Of a stretch of 43,365 nt of DNA, positions 34,610-42,566 are shown one piece after another (the first letter of the stretch is position 1; every line of letters begins with the position of its first letter). The notes under the pieces were generated by a model. That model was not told the origin of the DNA and searched no databases. It saw only the letters and a program-made list of their open reading frames with translations. The translations under genes were made by a program, and so were the position numbers. Source of the DNA: Candidatus Margulisiibacteriota bacterium (lineage in GTDB: Bacteria; Margulisbacteria; Termititenacia; Termititenacales; Termititenacaceae); assembly GCA_031274525.1 (NCBI GenBank), contig JAISQA010000064.1, positions 1 to 43,365 on the forward strand, in the 5' to 3' direction.

Positions 34610-35877
34610 TCAAATTTTTATTCAAAGGTTTATTGCGCGACCGCTCGCGCTCTCTTTTCCCGATAATCACCGTCGCGGTCGGCGTGTTCCTGACCGTGTT
34701 TCTGGTCGCTTTCATGGGCGGCGCGCTGGCCAGTATGTACAACAACACGGCGCACAACAGCAGCGGCCACGTCAAAATAATGACGCGGGCTTACGCCGCA
34801 GAGTCCGACCAGATACCCAACGATCTGGCTTATATCGGCGTGGAGGATTTGCTGCTGGACTTGCGGCAGCGTTATCCCGATATGCTCTGGCTGCCGCGCA
34901 TCAGATTTGGCGGCCTGCTGGATGTGGCGGATGTCCGCGGTGAAACGCAGGCGCAGGGGCCGGCCTCCGGACTGGCCGTAGACTTCTCGCCGGACAGTCC
35001 GGAAATGCAATTCCTCAATTTGGCCGGAGCTGTCGTGCAGGGACGCCTGCCCCGGAATTCCGGCGAAATACTGCTCTCCGACGAGTTTGCCCAAAAGCTG
35101 GGGCTGACCCCCGGCTCGCCGGTAACGCTGATCGGCTCGACGATGTACGGCAGTATGACCGTGAGTAATTTTACCGTGGCGGGTACGGTGCATTTTGGCG
35201 TGGCGGCGATGGACCGCGGTTCGGTACTGGCGGACATTCGGGATATACAGCGGGATCTGGACATGCCGGACACCGCCGGAGAAATACTGGGCTTTTTTGC
35301 CAGCGACGTTTACGATGACGCCCAGGCTCTGGCGCTGGTCAAAGAATTTAACGCTCTTTACGCGGACAGCTCCGATGAATTTGCGCCGGTTATGCGCGCG
35401 ATGCTGGACGACAGCGGTCTGCGCGATTATATGGAGATGGCTATGCTCTGGATCTACATTATTATAATTATGTTCGTGGGCGTGATGGCGCTGGTCTTAT
35501 GGAACGCCGGCTTGATCGGCGGCATCCGGCGTTACGGCGAGATGGGCGTGCGGCTGGCTATCGGTGAAAACAAAATGCATATTTATCTCAGCTCTATTGC
35601 CGAAGCGTTAATTGTCGGGCTGCTCGGCTCTATTATCGGCACTTTTTTCGGCCTGCTGCTTGCTTACTGGCTGCAAGAACACGGCATAAATTACGGCGCG
35701 GTGTTCAAAAATTCCTCCATAATGATTTCCAGCGTTATGAAAGCCGCCGTTACACCGCAGTGCTATTACATCGGCTTTATCCCCGGCGTGGTCTCGACCT
35801 TCATCGGCAGCGCGCTGGCCGGACTCGGCATTTTTAAGCGGCAGACCGCACAGCTATTTAAGGAGTTGGAAACGTAA
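34606..35877 (+). CDS. FtsX-type ABC permease (LolC/E-like), second
   Basis: 423 residues, the same four-helix FtsX architecture with a ~240-residue periplasmic part. It differs enough from the first permease to suggest a LolC/LolE-type heterodimer. Translationally coupled to it by a 4-bp overlap. The operon would naturally continue with the LolA-like gene at 36502, but a DUF559 cassette with inverted repeats sits between. Confidence 0.88.
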   Translation: MIKFLFKGLLRDRSRSLFPIITVAVGVFLTVFLVAFMGGALASMYNNTAHNSSGHVKIMTRAYAAESDQIPNDLAYIGVEDLLLDLRQRYPDMLWLPRIRFGGLLDVADVRGETQAQGPASGLAVDFSPDSPEMQFLNLAGAVVQGRLPRNSGEILLSDEFAQKLGLTPGSPVTLIGSTMYGSMTVSNFTVAGTVHFGVAAMDRGSVLADIRDIQRDLDMPDTAGEILGFFASDVYDDAQALALVKEFNALYADSSDEFAPVMRAMLDDSGLRDYMEMAMLWIYIIIIMFVGVMALVLWNAGLIGGIRRYGEMGVRLAIGENKMHIYLSSIAEALIVGLLGSIIGTFFGLLLAYWLQEHGINYGAVFKNSSIMISSVMKAAVTPQCYYIGFIPGVVSTFIGSALAGLGIFKRQTAQLFKELET

Positions 35878-35901
35878 TGCACACGGAATGTCTGCTGGCG
35901 C

Positions 35902-35969
35902 AGACACCCCTCTGTCCGAATTTTGCTTTAGCAAAATTCGGACATCTCCCCTTATTAAGGGGAGATAAC
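35902..35969 (+). repeat. Left 68-bp inverted repeat of the DUF559 cassette
   Basis: Begins AGACACCCCTC. Hairpin 1 is an 11-bp stem (GTCCGAATTTT...) around GCTTTAGC; hairpin 2 is ATCTCCCC/GGGGAGAT around TTATTAA. Ungapped match to the reverse complement of 36350-36417; nearly all differences fall as matched pairs in the stems, which keeps both hairpins. Confidence 0.88.
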
Positions 35970-36347
35970 CTGCTTAGTAGTCAGATTTTCTTTTATGATT
36001 TTTAGAACGGCTGTTAGGTTTTTCTTTATTTGTTCATTGCTAAAGCGCAAAAATCTTATGCCCAGATTCTCGATAATCCGCTGCCGGTCTATATCTATTG
36101 CGGATTGTCTGTCTGTTTGATGTATACCGCCGTCCACTTCAATAGCTAGTTTATGCGCCGGACAATAAAAATCCAGCACAAAGGCTTTAACCCCATATTG
36201 CCGTCTAAATCTAACGCCAGGTTTCTGCGTTTTTAATACCGTCCACAGGAGCAATTCTGCTTCGGTTAAATTTTTTCTCAACCGCCTGCGCGTATCTATG
36301 TATTTTTTCTTGTTGTATATTTTAGTCACGCCCCAATTATACCTCAC
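35955..36347 (-). CDS. DUF559 endonuclease-fold protein inside a repeat-flanked cassette
   Basis: Up to 130 residues; DUF559, a Vsr-like PD-(D/E)XK fold. LRKNLTEAELLLWTVLK, then RFRRQYGVKAFVLDFYCPAHKLAIEVDGGIHQ: Asp59, Glu70 and Asp72 form the expected D...ExD core. The first start is GTG 36347; GTG 36329 is an alternative. Both ends of the gene sit in or beside 68-bp inverted repeats, and the whole block (35902-36417) lies inside a Lol-like operon. DUF559 proteins have no settled function. Confidence 0.87.
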   Translation of the reverse strand: MRYNWGVTKIYNKKKYIDTRRRLRKNLTEAELLLWTVLKTQKPGVRFRRQYGVKAFVLDFYCPAHKLAIEVDGGIHQTDRQSAIDIDRQRIIENLGIRFLRFSNEQIKKNLTAVLKIIKENLTTKQVISP

Positions 36348-36349
36348 GA

Positions 36350-36417
36350 GTTGGCTCCCCTTAATAAGGGGAGCTGTCTAAAATTTGCTAAAGCAAATTT
36401 TAGACTGAGGGGTGTCT
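36350..36417 (-). repeat. Right 68-bp inverted repeat of the DUF559 cassette
   Basis: Reverse complement of the left copy with 11 base differences. Hairpin 1 here is GTCTAAAATTT... around GCTTTAGC; hairpin 2 is GCTCCCC/GGGGAGC around TTATTAA. Four base pairs are replaced by other base pairs (C-G to T-A, G-C to A-T, T-A to A-T, T-A to G-C), so pairing is preserved. It is followed by an 18-bp perfect palindrome GTCTTGCGGCCGCAAGAC (36414-36431). Confidence 0.88.
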
Positions 36418-36501
36418 TGCGGCCGCAAGACATTAAAAAACTAACCTGTGTTAAATACAGTTTAGCAAATTTATCTATAATCATGCTATTATATAGCGCC
36501 T

Positions 36502-37302
36502 ATGCAAAAAATAATTTTACTGACTATGCTGATCGGCGCGCTCTGCGCCTCAACGCCTGTTACGGACGCTGCGACTATGGACGCTAGTGTTACGGACGCT
36601 GAGGCTCTCGAAGCGTCCGCGCCGCAAACTGCGGAGGAAATCCTGCAGCGCATCGACGCCAATCGGCTGGCGGACGGCAAAATTGTGGTCATGAGCATGA
36701 CTATTTACGGGCGGCGCGGCGACCGCACAATCCGCGCCAAAGCCTGGCAGAGAAATACCGATGATTCTTTTACCGAGTATCTCGCGCCGGCCCGGGAAAA
36801 AGGCGTCAAGATGCTCAAACTCGGCGACCAGCTCTGGACTTACTCGCCGGACACCGACCGCACTATACTCATCAGCGGACATCTGCTCCGCCAGTCCGTC
36901 ATGGGCTCGGATATGTCCTACGAGGACATGCTGGAAGATCCCTCTCTGCAAAAAACTTACACCGCCCGGATCACCGGCGAGGAAACTCTGCGCGGCCGTC
37001 CGGTCTGGGTGCTGGAATTGACCGCCCGGCAGGACGACCTCGCTTATGCGCGGCGCAAAATCCGGGTGGACAGAGAAAGATACATCGGCCTGCAAGAGGA
37101 GCTGTATGCCAAAAGCGGCACCCTGCTCAAGCAAATAGAGGTTACGGATGTCATGCAGGTTGACGGCCGCTGGCTGGCTAAAGAAATGCTCTACAAGGAT
37201 GTTTTGAAAGACGGCAACGGCACCAAAATGGTGGTGGAATCTCTGGAATTCAATAACGAAATAGCGGATTCTATTTTTTCCAGAGCGGCGCTGCGCAAAT
37301 AA
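36502..37302 (+). CDS. Outer-membrane lipoprotein-sorting (LolA-like) protein
   Basis: 266 residues. A signal peptide (MQKIILLTMLIGALCASTPV) is followed by an Ala/Thr-rich linker made of short repeats, then the LolA-like fold (AEEILQRIDANRLADGKIVVMSMTIYG... and DGRWLAKEMLYKDVLK). Such proteins occur next to FtsX-type permeases and are thought to carry or sort lipoproteins in the periplasm. Upstream TATTAT with TG extension (36487-36492) is 9 nt before the ATG, so it may now have its own promoter, separated from the permeases by the DUF559 cassette. Its stop directly abuts the convergent rrf2 gene. Confidence 0.87.
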   Translation: MQKIILLTMLIGALCASTPVTDAATMDASVTDAEALEASAPQTAEEILQRIDANRLADGKIVVMSMTIYGRRGDRTIRAKAWQRNTDDSFTEYLAPAREKGVKMLKLGDQLWTYSPDTDRTILISGHLLRQSVMGSDMSYEDMLEDPSLQKTYTARITGEETLRGRPVWVLELTARQDDLAYARRKIRVDRERYIGLQEELYAKSGTLLKQIEVTDVMQVDGRWLAKEMLYKDVLKDGNGTKMVVESLEFNNEIADSIFSRAALRK

Positions 37303-37743
37303 CTAAATCGAATAATCCAGCGCTTCCTGGGTCAGGCGCACGTCTCTGGCCATGTCTTCCAGCGACACATTATCGATAACGTCCGTCACCGCTTTATTCA
37401 CCCTGCCCCAGACTTTTTTGTAAACACAGCTCTTGATATCGCGGCAGTTGCGGTAGTGGGCGTTGAGGCATTCTATCGGCTCGACCGGGCCGTCCACATG
37501 GCGGATAACTTTGCCCAGCATGACCCGCGCCGGATTACCGACCAGCACATAACCGCCGATATTGCCGCGGCGGCTCTCCACGAAACCGCCCTTACGCAGA
37601 TCCGCCAGCACCTGCTCCAAAAATTTCAAAGGGATATCCAGTCTTTTGGACAACTCCTGAGAAGACACCACGCCCTTATTGAGGCTGAGCGTCAATTCCA
37701 GCAGCACTTTCAGTGCATAATCGCATTTGTATGAGATCCGCAT
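37303..37743 (-). CDS. Rrf2 family transcription regulator with three conserved Cys
   Basis: 146-residue winged-helix Rrf2 protein: MRISYKCDYALKVLLEL, the recognition helix SSQELSKRLDIPLKFLEQVLADLRKGGFVESRRGNIGGY, and the dimer helix. Cys92, Cys100 and Cys106 (spacing X7, X5) match the [2Fe-2S]-binding positions of NsrR/IscR. It probably senses iron-sulfur, NO or sulfur status. The nearby DsrE/TusA/desulfurase operon is a natural target. Promoter TTGTCT-N17-TATAAT, with the TATAAT only 8 nt before the ATG (leaderless). Confidence 0.9.
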   Translation of the reverse strand: MRISYKCDYALKVLLELTLSLNKGVVSSQELSKRLDIPLKFLEQVLADLRKGGFVESRRGNIGGYVLVGNPARVMLGKVIRHVDGPVEPIECLNAHYRNCRDIKSCVYKKVWGRVNKAVTDVIDNVSLEDMARDVRLTQEALDYSI

Positions 37744-37751
37744 TACCCGGA

Positions 37752-37780
37752 ATTATATAGGAAGACCTGGTTTTAGACAA
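37752..37780 (-). promoter_or_regulatory. Promoter of the rrf2 gene
   Basis: TTGTCT (37775-37780), 17-nt spacer, TATAAT (37752-37757), then 8 nt to the ATG at 37743. The -35 box touches the first codons of the oppositely oriented outer-membrane gene, leaving no room for that gene's own promoter or start. Confidence 0.65.
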
Positions 37781-38988
37781 AGGCCGCGGCGGAGGTTGCG
37801 GTCGGCCTGCTGGCGGCGGTCAGCGCGGCCGGAGTACTCGGCACCAATGATGTCAACGCCAGAAATACCCTGAGTCTCGGCGGTAATCCGGCAGCCATCG
37901 CGGAAAATAAAAAGACGGCGGTCGAAGGAGGCACTTTCATTCTAAATCAGGTCAAACAAAGCGAGACCAATAAAGATCAGATACCCGGCGCAGCTAAAGG
38001 CAGCGACAGGACGCCGGAAGACTTCGGCAGCGCCACCAAATTTTTAACCTATACCGGCCGTTACGGCGATAACTGGTATTCCTTGCGTTACAACAAGGTT
38101 GGAAATTTATTTTATTCTGTAGCCCTGAAAGATAATGGTAGCGGCAACCTGCCAGCTGGCAGCAAGCTGGACTTCTCTTTCATTGAAGCGGTGGAATCTA
38201 TCTCTGTAGCCGGAGCCAGAGAATTTGAGTTGCCGTCTATCGGCAGTCTGACCGGCGGTCTGGAGCTGGCTTTCAATACTTACACTGTGGACGCAGGCCT
38301 GACCGCCAGGAATAAAGCAGCCGAAGATCTGCCCTATGCTCCGCCTGCTGCGCCTTTTGCTAAAAATGCGCTTAAATCCTCTAACTATATCAGCGCCACC
38401 CTGGGCTTGATCAAAGAGGTGGCCGCCAATCAGAAAGTAACTTTTGCGCACAAAATAAGCTCGGCGAGAAAAGATAATCAGACCGTCAGTAACCTGAAGG
38501 GCGACACCGAGGTGGAGTCTAATTTCAATGAAGAAGTTCCGGCGGAAACAGCTCTGGGTTATATTTTTCAGGTGAACGAGGCCTGGTCTGTGGCCGCTAC
38601 ATATAAAGCCACCGTCGGCACCAGCTACACACGGGAGATAGAGTACGACAAGGGCGGCAGCGGCGACGAAGAAGTAGAGACCACTACTTTCCCGTACACC
38701 ACTTATGGTTTTGCCACCAGCTACCGGCTGAATGAGGCAATTGAGCTGCAAGGCTATGGCAACTACACCAGAAATTACCGCGCCGGCTGGAACGATGTAA
38801 ATCTGGGCAATCAGAAGGGTTTTGATTTCTCACAGTACGGCGGCAATGTGCAGTACAGTCCGGCTTTTTTTAACGGCGGCACCATACTGTTCGGTATTTT
38901 TAATACCAAAGTTGTCAGCGAGGAGCCGGGGGTCAACTTCCTGCTGGATGCCACCAGCACCCTGCTCTCTTACTCGCACGCGTTCTAG
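37777..38988 (+). pseudogene. Outer-membrane beta-barrel protein gene lacking a start codon (5' truncated)
   Basis: The frame is open from just after a TAG (37774-37776) to 38988, 403 codons. The start of the frame reads like a signal peptide core and cleavage site (VAVGLLAAVSAAGVLGTNDVNA), followed by an OMP-like body with alternating strands and a C-terminal Phe (SYSHAF). There is no ATG, GTG or TTG in frame before the body; the first is TTG 38083, which would delete the signal peptide and first strands. The rrf2 promoter lies right upstream. The 5' end was probably lost by a deletion joining at about 37780; translation from a rare start is the alternative. Confidence 0.6.
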
Positions 38989-38997
38989 TTTAAAAAC

Positions 38998-39036
38998 ACT
39001 GGCCGGTGGTTGAGATTACTCGAACTACCGGCCAGT
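38998..39036 (+). terminator. Long hairpin after the outer-membrane gene
   Basis: A 14-bp stem (ACTGGCCGGTGGTT with AACTACCGGCCAGT, one G-U) plus inner GAG/CTC. No T-tract; a processing or stabilising hairpin ahead of the real terminator at 39060. Confidence 0.55.
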
Positions 39037-39059
39037 CCTTCGAGAACCCCGGAAAAACT

Positions 39060-39090
39060 AAGGGCTGTCTTAAAAAGACAGCCCTTTTTT
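39060..39090. terminator. Bidirectional terminator
   Basis: A 12-bp perfect stem (AAGGGCTGTCTT/AAGACAGCCCTT) with 3-nt loop. TTTTTT follows on the + strand and TTTTT on the - strand, serving both the outer-membrane gene and the convergent sulfur operon. Confidence 0.85.
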
Positions 39091-39112
39091 AATTATTGTT
39101 TGAGCATAAAAT

Positions 39113-41251
39113 TTAATTCCCCTCCCCCTCCAGTTCTATCGCCCAGCCGGGGCCGGCTACGTCTATTCTGGGCACATTTCTTCTGATTCCTCTGGCGTGA
39201 GTTGGCACCGCGGCTGCTGGCGCCAGACGCTGCGGCTCCGGCGATAGCAGCTGTTGAAAGGATCCGGTCAGACCGGCATACAATAAAGGCAGCGGAGCGC
39301 CGTCTTCCACCCGTAGAGTTTTTAACTCCGCGCTATTGTCCGGCAATCTGTTCAAAAATTCTTTGGCATTTTTCAGCTGGCTCAATAAAGCTATGCCATA
39401 ATCATACTCGTCTTCCCGCGGCAGATTTTGTTTGTCCCGCAGCTGCTGCTGCCCGAACACCCCGACAGCCTGCGCAATGCCGACATTCTGCGCGTCCAGC
39501 ACATTCACATCCACGTATCCGTCAGGCTTAAAAATATCCTTAAAATTATAGCCGCCTTTTTCGTCCAGCTCATACAAAGACAATAATTTATAGCCATGCT
39601 GCGCCACCAGTTTTACCGCCTCGCCGATATACTTCACCTGCTCCGCGGTAAACAGCCACTGCGGATTCAGGCGCACCCAGCCCGGCTTGCCGGCAAAGAT
39701 GCCTTCCCGGACTTTGTCCTGCATTACTCTGGACGGATCTTCCTCTATGCCCAGCAGATAATGGCCGTATTCACCGGCGCAGGAACAGCCCGGACGGGTC
39801 TGGATGCCGAATAGATCGCTCAATATTCTGGCCACAAAATTAGGATGCAGCAGCCCCCCGCCGTGCCGGACATTAAAAGAGAGGATCGGCACCCGTTTTT
39901 CCGGATCCTGATCGCCGTACAAAATAATACTGGGATCGCTCTGCAAATAGGCATATAACGGCTCGGCCAGTCTCTGTTCAATTTTCTGAATATTGTCAAA
40001 GCCAATGACATTGTAAGAAAGGTCTATGGCCAGCGCCATGCGCAACAGGCCTATGCCGTTGGGCGTGCCGGACAATTCTCTTTCCAGCATATCCCGGGAA
40101 TACTCCTGATCCCACAGCGACACATGCCACACCGTGCCGCCGGCTTTATTGGTGGGTGGCAAATGCGCGGAGTAAACGGCTTTATTAAATACCAGCAGGC
40201 CCGTGCTGCCGGGGCCGCCGGGAAGCTTGTGCGGCGAGGCCACCACGGCGTCGATCAAGGGCTGTCCGTCCGCGGTGCGCAGACTTAAATCTATCGGCTC
40301 ATAGGCCAGCGCAGCGGCGTGATCGTAGACAGTCACCGCGCCGTATTTTTTGGCCAGAGTTGCCGTGCCGATAATGTCTGTTTTGTGCCCGGTCACATTG
40401 GAAGCCGCGGAAAAAGACACGATGATTTTGCGCCCCTGCGCCTGCAATTCCTGCAGTTTGGCCGCAAAAGCCGGCAGATCAATATCCACCGTGCCCGGCA
40501 CAAAAGGCACAATAAATTTATCCGCCAGCGTGCCGTCATAAGGCAGGGTATTGCCGTGATGCTCCTGCCCGGTGATCAGTACCACGGGCCGGTTTTTATC
40601 CGCAACAAATTCCGCGGCGTAACGTTCGATCTCCTTTTGTATTTCTGCCACAGCGGCGTCCAGACTTTTTTGTTCCGCGGCGGTTTTGGCCTCCAGGGTT
40701 TTAAGCACATACACCTGTTTTTGCAGATTTAATAAATGTTCTTTTCTATCCATGCTCAGCCGTTCCAGCGTGGCCGGAGAGACATCGATACCGAGAATTT
40801 TGTGCAGTCTCTCCAGCGCGCCGGAGGTGCCCTGTCCGACCGGCAAAACCACATAGTGTTCCTCATCTGCTTTTAAGGCCTCGTGAATAATTGCAATACA
40901 CCGCTTAAAAGCCGTATGGGAAAAATCCGCGGTCAGATCGTGCGCGGTATGCGTGTTACCAAAACGCCGGCTGAACCATTTTTCGTATTCGATCAGCAAG
41001 GCCAGCTGTTTGCCCTGCGCCGTGTAATCCGCGTACAGCTGCCGGATACGGCCAAAAACCGTGCTCTCTTCCGCGCCATTACCCAGCAGCTGGCCGCGCA
41101 GAAAATCCAGTTTTTGTTCTAACGGAACCTCCGCGGCAAAAAGCGTCTCCGCCCTGTTTGACGTGATGGTCACCCCCGTCTGCGCAGGTGCGGTCCTGCG
41201 CGCCAAATCCACCACTAACTCTTTCACTAACGCAATATTCTTACTATGCAT
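39113..41251 (-). CDS. Large class V aminotransferase / cysteine desulfurase-like protein
   Basis: 712 residues against ~400 for IscS/SufS. PLP lysine Lys342 in SPHKLPGGPGSTG, preceded by GQEHHGNTLPY (His231/232), ASNVTG (Asn285) and VYDHAAALAYEPI (Asp310). RPGCSCAGEYGHYL has two Cys (489, 491), near the active-site Cys position of desulfurases. A ~100-residue N-terminal domain and a ~150-residue C-terminal tail are extra. The insertion between about 150 and 220 is helical. It likely supplies persulfide sulfur to the TusA- and DsrE-like partners upstream in the operon. It starts about 96 bp after the TusA-like gene. Confidence 0.82.
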   Translation of the reverse strand: MHSKNIALVKELVVDLARRTAPAQTGVTITSNRAETLFAAEVPLEQKLDFLRGQLLGNGAEESTVFGRIRQLYADYTAQGKQLALLIEYEKWFSRRFGNTHTAHDLTADFSHTAFKRCIAIIHEALKADEEHYVVLPVGQGTSGALERLHKILGIDVSPATLERLSMDRKEHLLNLQKQVYVLKTLEAKTAAEQKSLDAAVAEIQKEIERYAAEFVADKNRPVVLITGQEHHGNTLPYDGTLADKFIVPFVPGTVDIDLPAFAAKLQELQAQGRKIIVSFSAASNVTGHKTDIIGTATLAKKYGAVTVYDHAAALAYEPIDLSLRTADGQPLIDAVVASPHKLPGGPGSTGLLVFNKAVYSAHLPPTNKAGGTVWHVSLWDQEYSRDMLERELSGTPNGIGLLRMALAIDLSYNVIGFDNIQKIEQRLAEPLYAYLQSDPSIILYGDQDPEKRVPILSFNVRHGGGLLHPNFVARILSDLFGIQTRPGCSCAGEYGHYLLGIEEDPSRVMQDKVREGIFAGKPGWVRLNPQWLFTAEQVKYIGEAVKLVAQHGYKLLSLYELDEKGGYNFKDIFKPDGYVDVNVLDAQNVGIAQAVGVFGQQQLRDKQNLPREDEYDYGIALLSQLKNAKEFLNRLPDNSAELKTLRVEDGAPLPLLYAGLTGSFQQLLSPEPQRLAPAAAVPTHARGIRRNVPRIDVAGPGWAIELEGEGN

Positions 41252-41347
41252 AGCCTTATCCTTTCCATACTATATTTTGTATGGGAATTACGTCCTCTCT
41301 GTGTGGTGGATAATTCCGTTTTGTCTTACTTTCGTATTACTTTTAGA
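41252..41347 (-). other. Intercistronic region with two hairpins
   Basis: On the - strand, three AAAGTAA-type direct repeats are followed by an inverted repeat GGAATTA/TAATTCC and the hairpin CCATAC/GTATGG, then the SD GGAAAGGATAAGG for the desulfurase-like gene. It may process or attenuate the mRNA so that the downstream gene is made at a different level. Confidence 0.45.
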
Positions 41348-41572
41348 TTACTTTTGTATTACTACTTTATGAATATCTGCGTCTATCTGCTCAATACTCA
41401 AAACTTTATAACCCTGTTCTCCGGCCGCGCGCGGCATATTTTCCAGCGGCTCGCCTGCCGTCAAAAATACTTCCAGCACATCACCATCCTTTAATTTGCT
41501 GAGCGCAAATTTTGTTTTCACAAAAGTCATCGGGCAGTGCTCTTTGGTAATATCCAGTTCCGTGACGGTCAT
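41348..41572 (-). CDS. TusA-family sulfur carrier protein with CPMT motif
   Basis: 74 residues. TusA proteins carry persulfide on the Cys of a CPxP motif; here Cys13 lies in HCPMTFVKTKFAL, so the second Pro is replaced by Thr. The rest (GDVLEVFLTAGEPLENMPRAAGEQGYKVLS) fits the family well. Variants with CPMT occur in proteins near DsrE and desulfurases and may differ in partner. It starts 2 bp after the DsrE-like gene. Confidence 0.88.
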   Translation of the reverse strand: MTVTELDITKEHCPMTFVKTKFALSKLKDGDVLEVFLTAGEPLENMPRAAGEQGYKVLSIEQIDADIHKVVIQK

Positions 41573-41574
41573 AA

Positions 41575-42057
41575 TTAAATAAACAGCGTGGTGCCGCCGT
41601 CCTGTATTTCCAGAAAAGAGCCGATACCGATAACTTTCTGCACTTCGGGCAGAAAATCTTCTTTCTGCAGGCCCAGAATATGTCCGGCCGTTTCACAGGC
41701 GTAAAAATTAACGCCGAGCTTGATCGAAGCGTCGATCAATTCATCGACCCCGGCCACATTGCGGGATTTGGCCAGCGCGCCCAGAATGACCGGACTCAAC
41801 CCGGCAAAATTCAGGCGGCTCAGCGGCAGGACATTGCGCCCGCCCAGCAGGAAGCCAAAACTGCGCGCCCAAAAACCTTTACCCAGAAAAGCGCGGCCGC
41901 GTTTTTTCTTGAGAATATTCAGGCCGAAGAAAGTAAAAAATAAATTCACCTCATAATTCAAAGCCGCCGCGCCGGAAGCGATGGTGAACGCCGCAAAAGC
42001 CTTATCGTAATCCCCGCTGAAAACTATTATGGATAATTTCTTTTTCTTTTCTGCCAT
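41575..42057 (-). CDS. DsrE/DsrF-like (DsrE2-type) sulfur-transfer protein
   Basis: 160 residues. LSIIVFSGDYDKAFAAFTIASGAAALNYEVNLFFTFFGLNIL is the DsrE2 fold start, and Cys121 in NFYACETAGHILGL is the conserved sulfur-carrying position. A basic central stretch may lie at the membrane. The GGAG SD is 7 nt before the ATG. First gene of an operon with TusA-like and desulfurase-like genes, driven by the strong promoter at 42102-42130. Confidence 0.88.
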   Translation of the reverse strand: MAEKKKKLSIIVFSGDYDKAFAAFTIASGAAALNYEVNLFFTFFGLNILKKKRGRAFLGKGFWARSFGFLLGGRNVLPLSRLNFAGLSPVILGALAKSRNVAGVDELIDASIKLGVNFYACETAGHILGLQKEDFLPEVQKVIGIGSFLEIQDGGTTLFI

Positions 42058-42101
42058 TTTTTTGCTCCTTCTCTATTTATTACTATTCATATCTGTTTAG
42101 T

Positions 42102-42130
42102 ATGATATAATAAACCAATTTACCTGTCAA
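42102..42130 (-). promoter_or_regulatory. Strong promoter of the sulfur operon
   Basis: Perfect TTGACA (42125-42130), 17-nt spacer, TATCAT (42102-42107). An ATATCATACTA sequence overlaps the -10 box and recurs in inverted orientation near 42174-42184, a possible operator pair for the neighbouring Rrf2 regulator. Leader about 40 nt. Confidence 0.75.
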
Positions 42131-42566
42131 GTCAAATTTTTGCGCCTACGGCTTTTAAAATTATATCTGACTATATCATACTATATAGATATATTTAATC
42201 GTAATATAAAGTGCTGGGTATTGCGCGCCCGGTCGCCGCAAAAGCTCGGCATATCCGGCATCTCAATAACGGGACTGTAAAGTTACCTGTGTAAACGAAT
42301 AGCTGTGTTCATATTTCTGCGGCGCAACACTCCTGACAGATATACATCCATTTTTCTTTTCTCAACGCCTCCGGCGTCTGGTGTGGTACTTTTCTTTTTC
42401 ACGAGCGAAAAAGAAAACGACCGCAGGGCTCCCAAGCCGCCCCGCGCCCCTTACCGCCTGCCCGGCATCTCCCGATCCAGATCTGAGTCACCGCCGCCAG
42501 CTCGCGGTTGGTAAGCACTATAAACCGCTTCGCAATTTTTGGACAGACATATTCTAGGTCTCGGAA
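42131..42566. other. Non-coding region with a TTTTCTTTTTC palindrome
   Basis: No gene is supported between the sulfur promoter and the PIN gene. An 11-bp perfect hairpin TTTTCTTTTTC/GAAAAAGAAAA around ACGAGC lies at 42390-42417, preceded by ACGCC/GGCGT (42365-42377). This is a third palindrome type in the window. The first 60 bp are AT-rich, with an inverted copy of the promoter-overlapping motif. The rest shows nothing recognisable. Confidence 0.6.

Noticed and set aside
36351-36587. 78-codon + strand frame from the right inverted repeat into the LolA-like gene
   Set aside because: It crosses the repeat and the lolA-like promoter in a different frame; chance opening.
42131-42566. Open frame at 42305-42514 on the + strand
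   Set aside because: It reads through the TTTTCTTTTTC hairpin, is basic and low-complexity, has no SD and no family motif.
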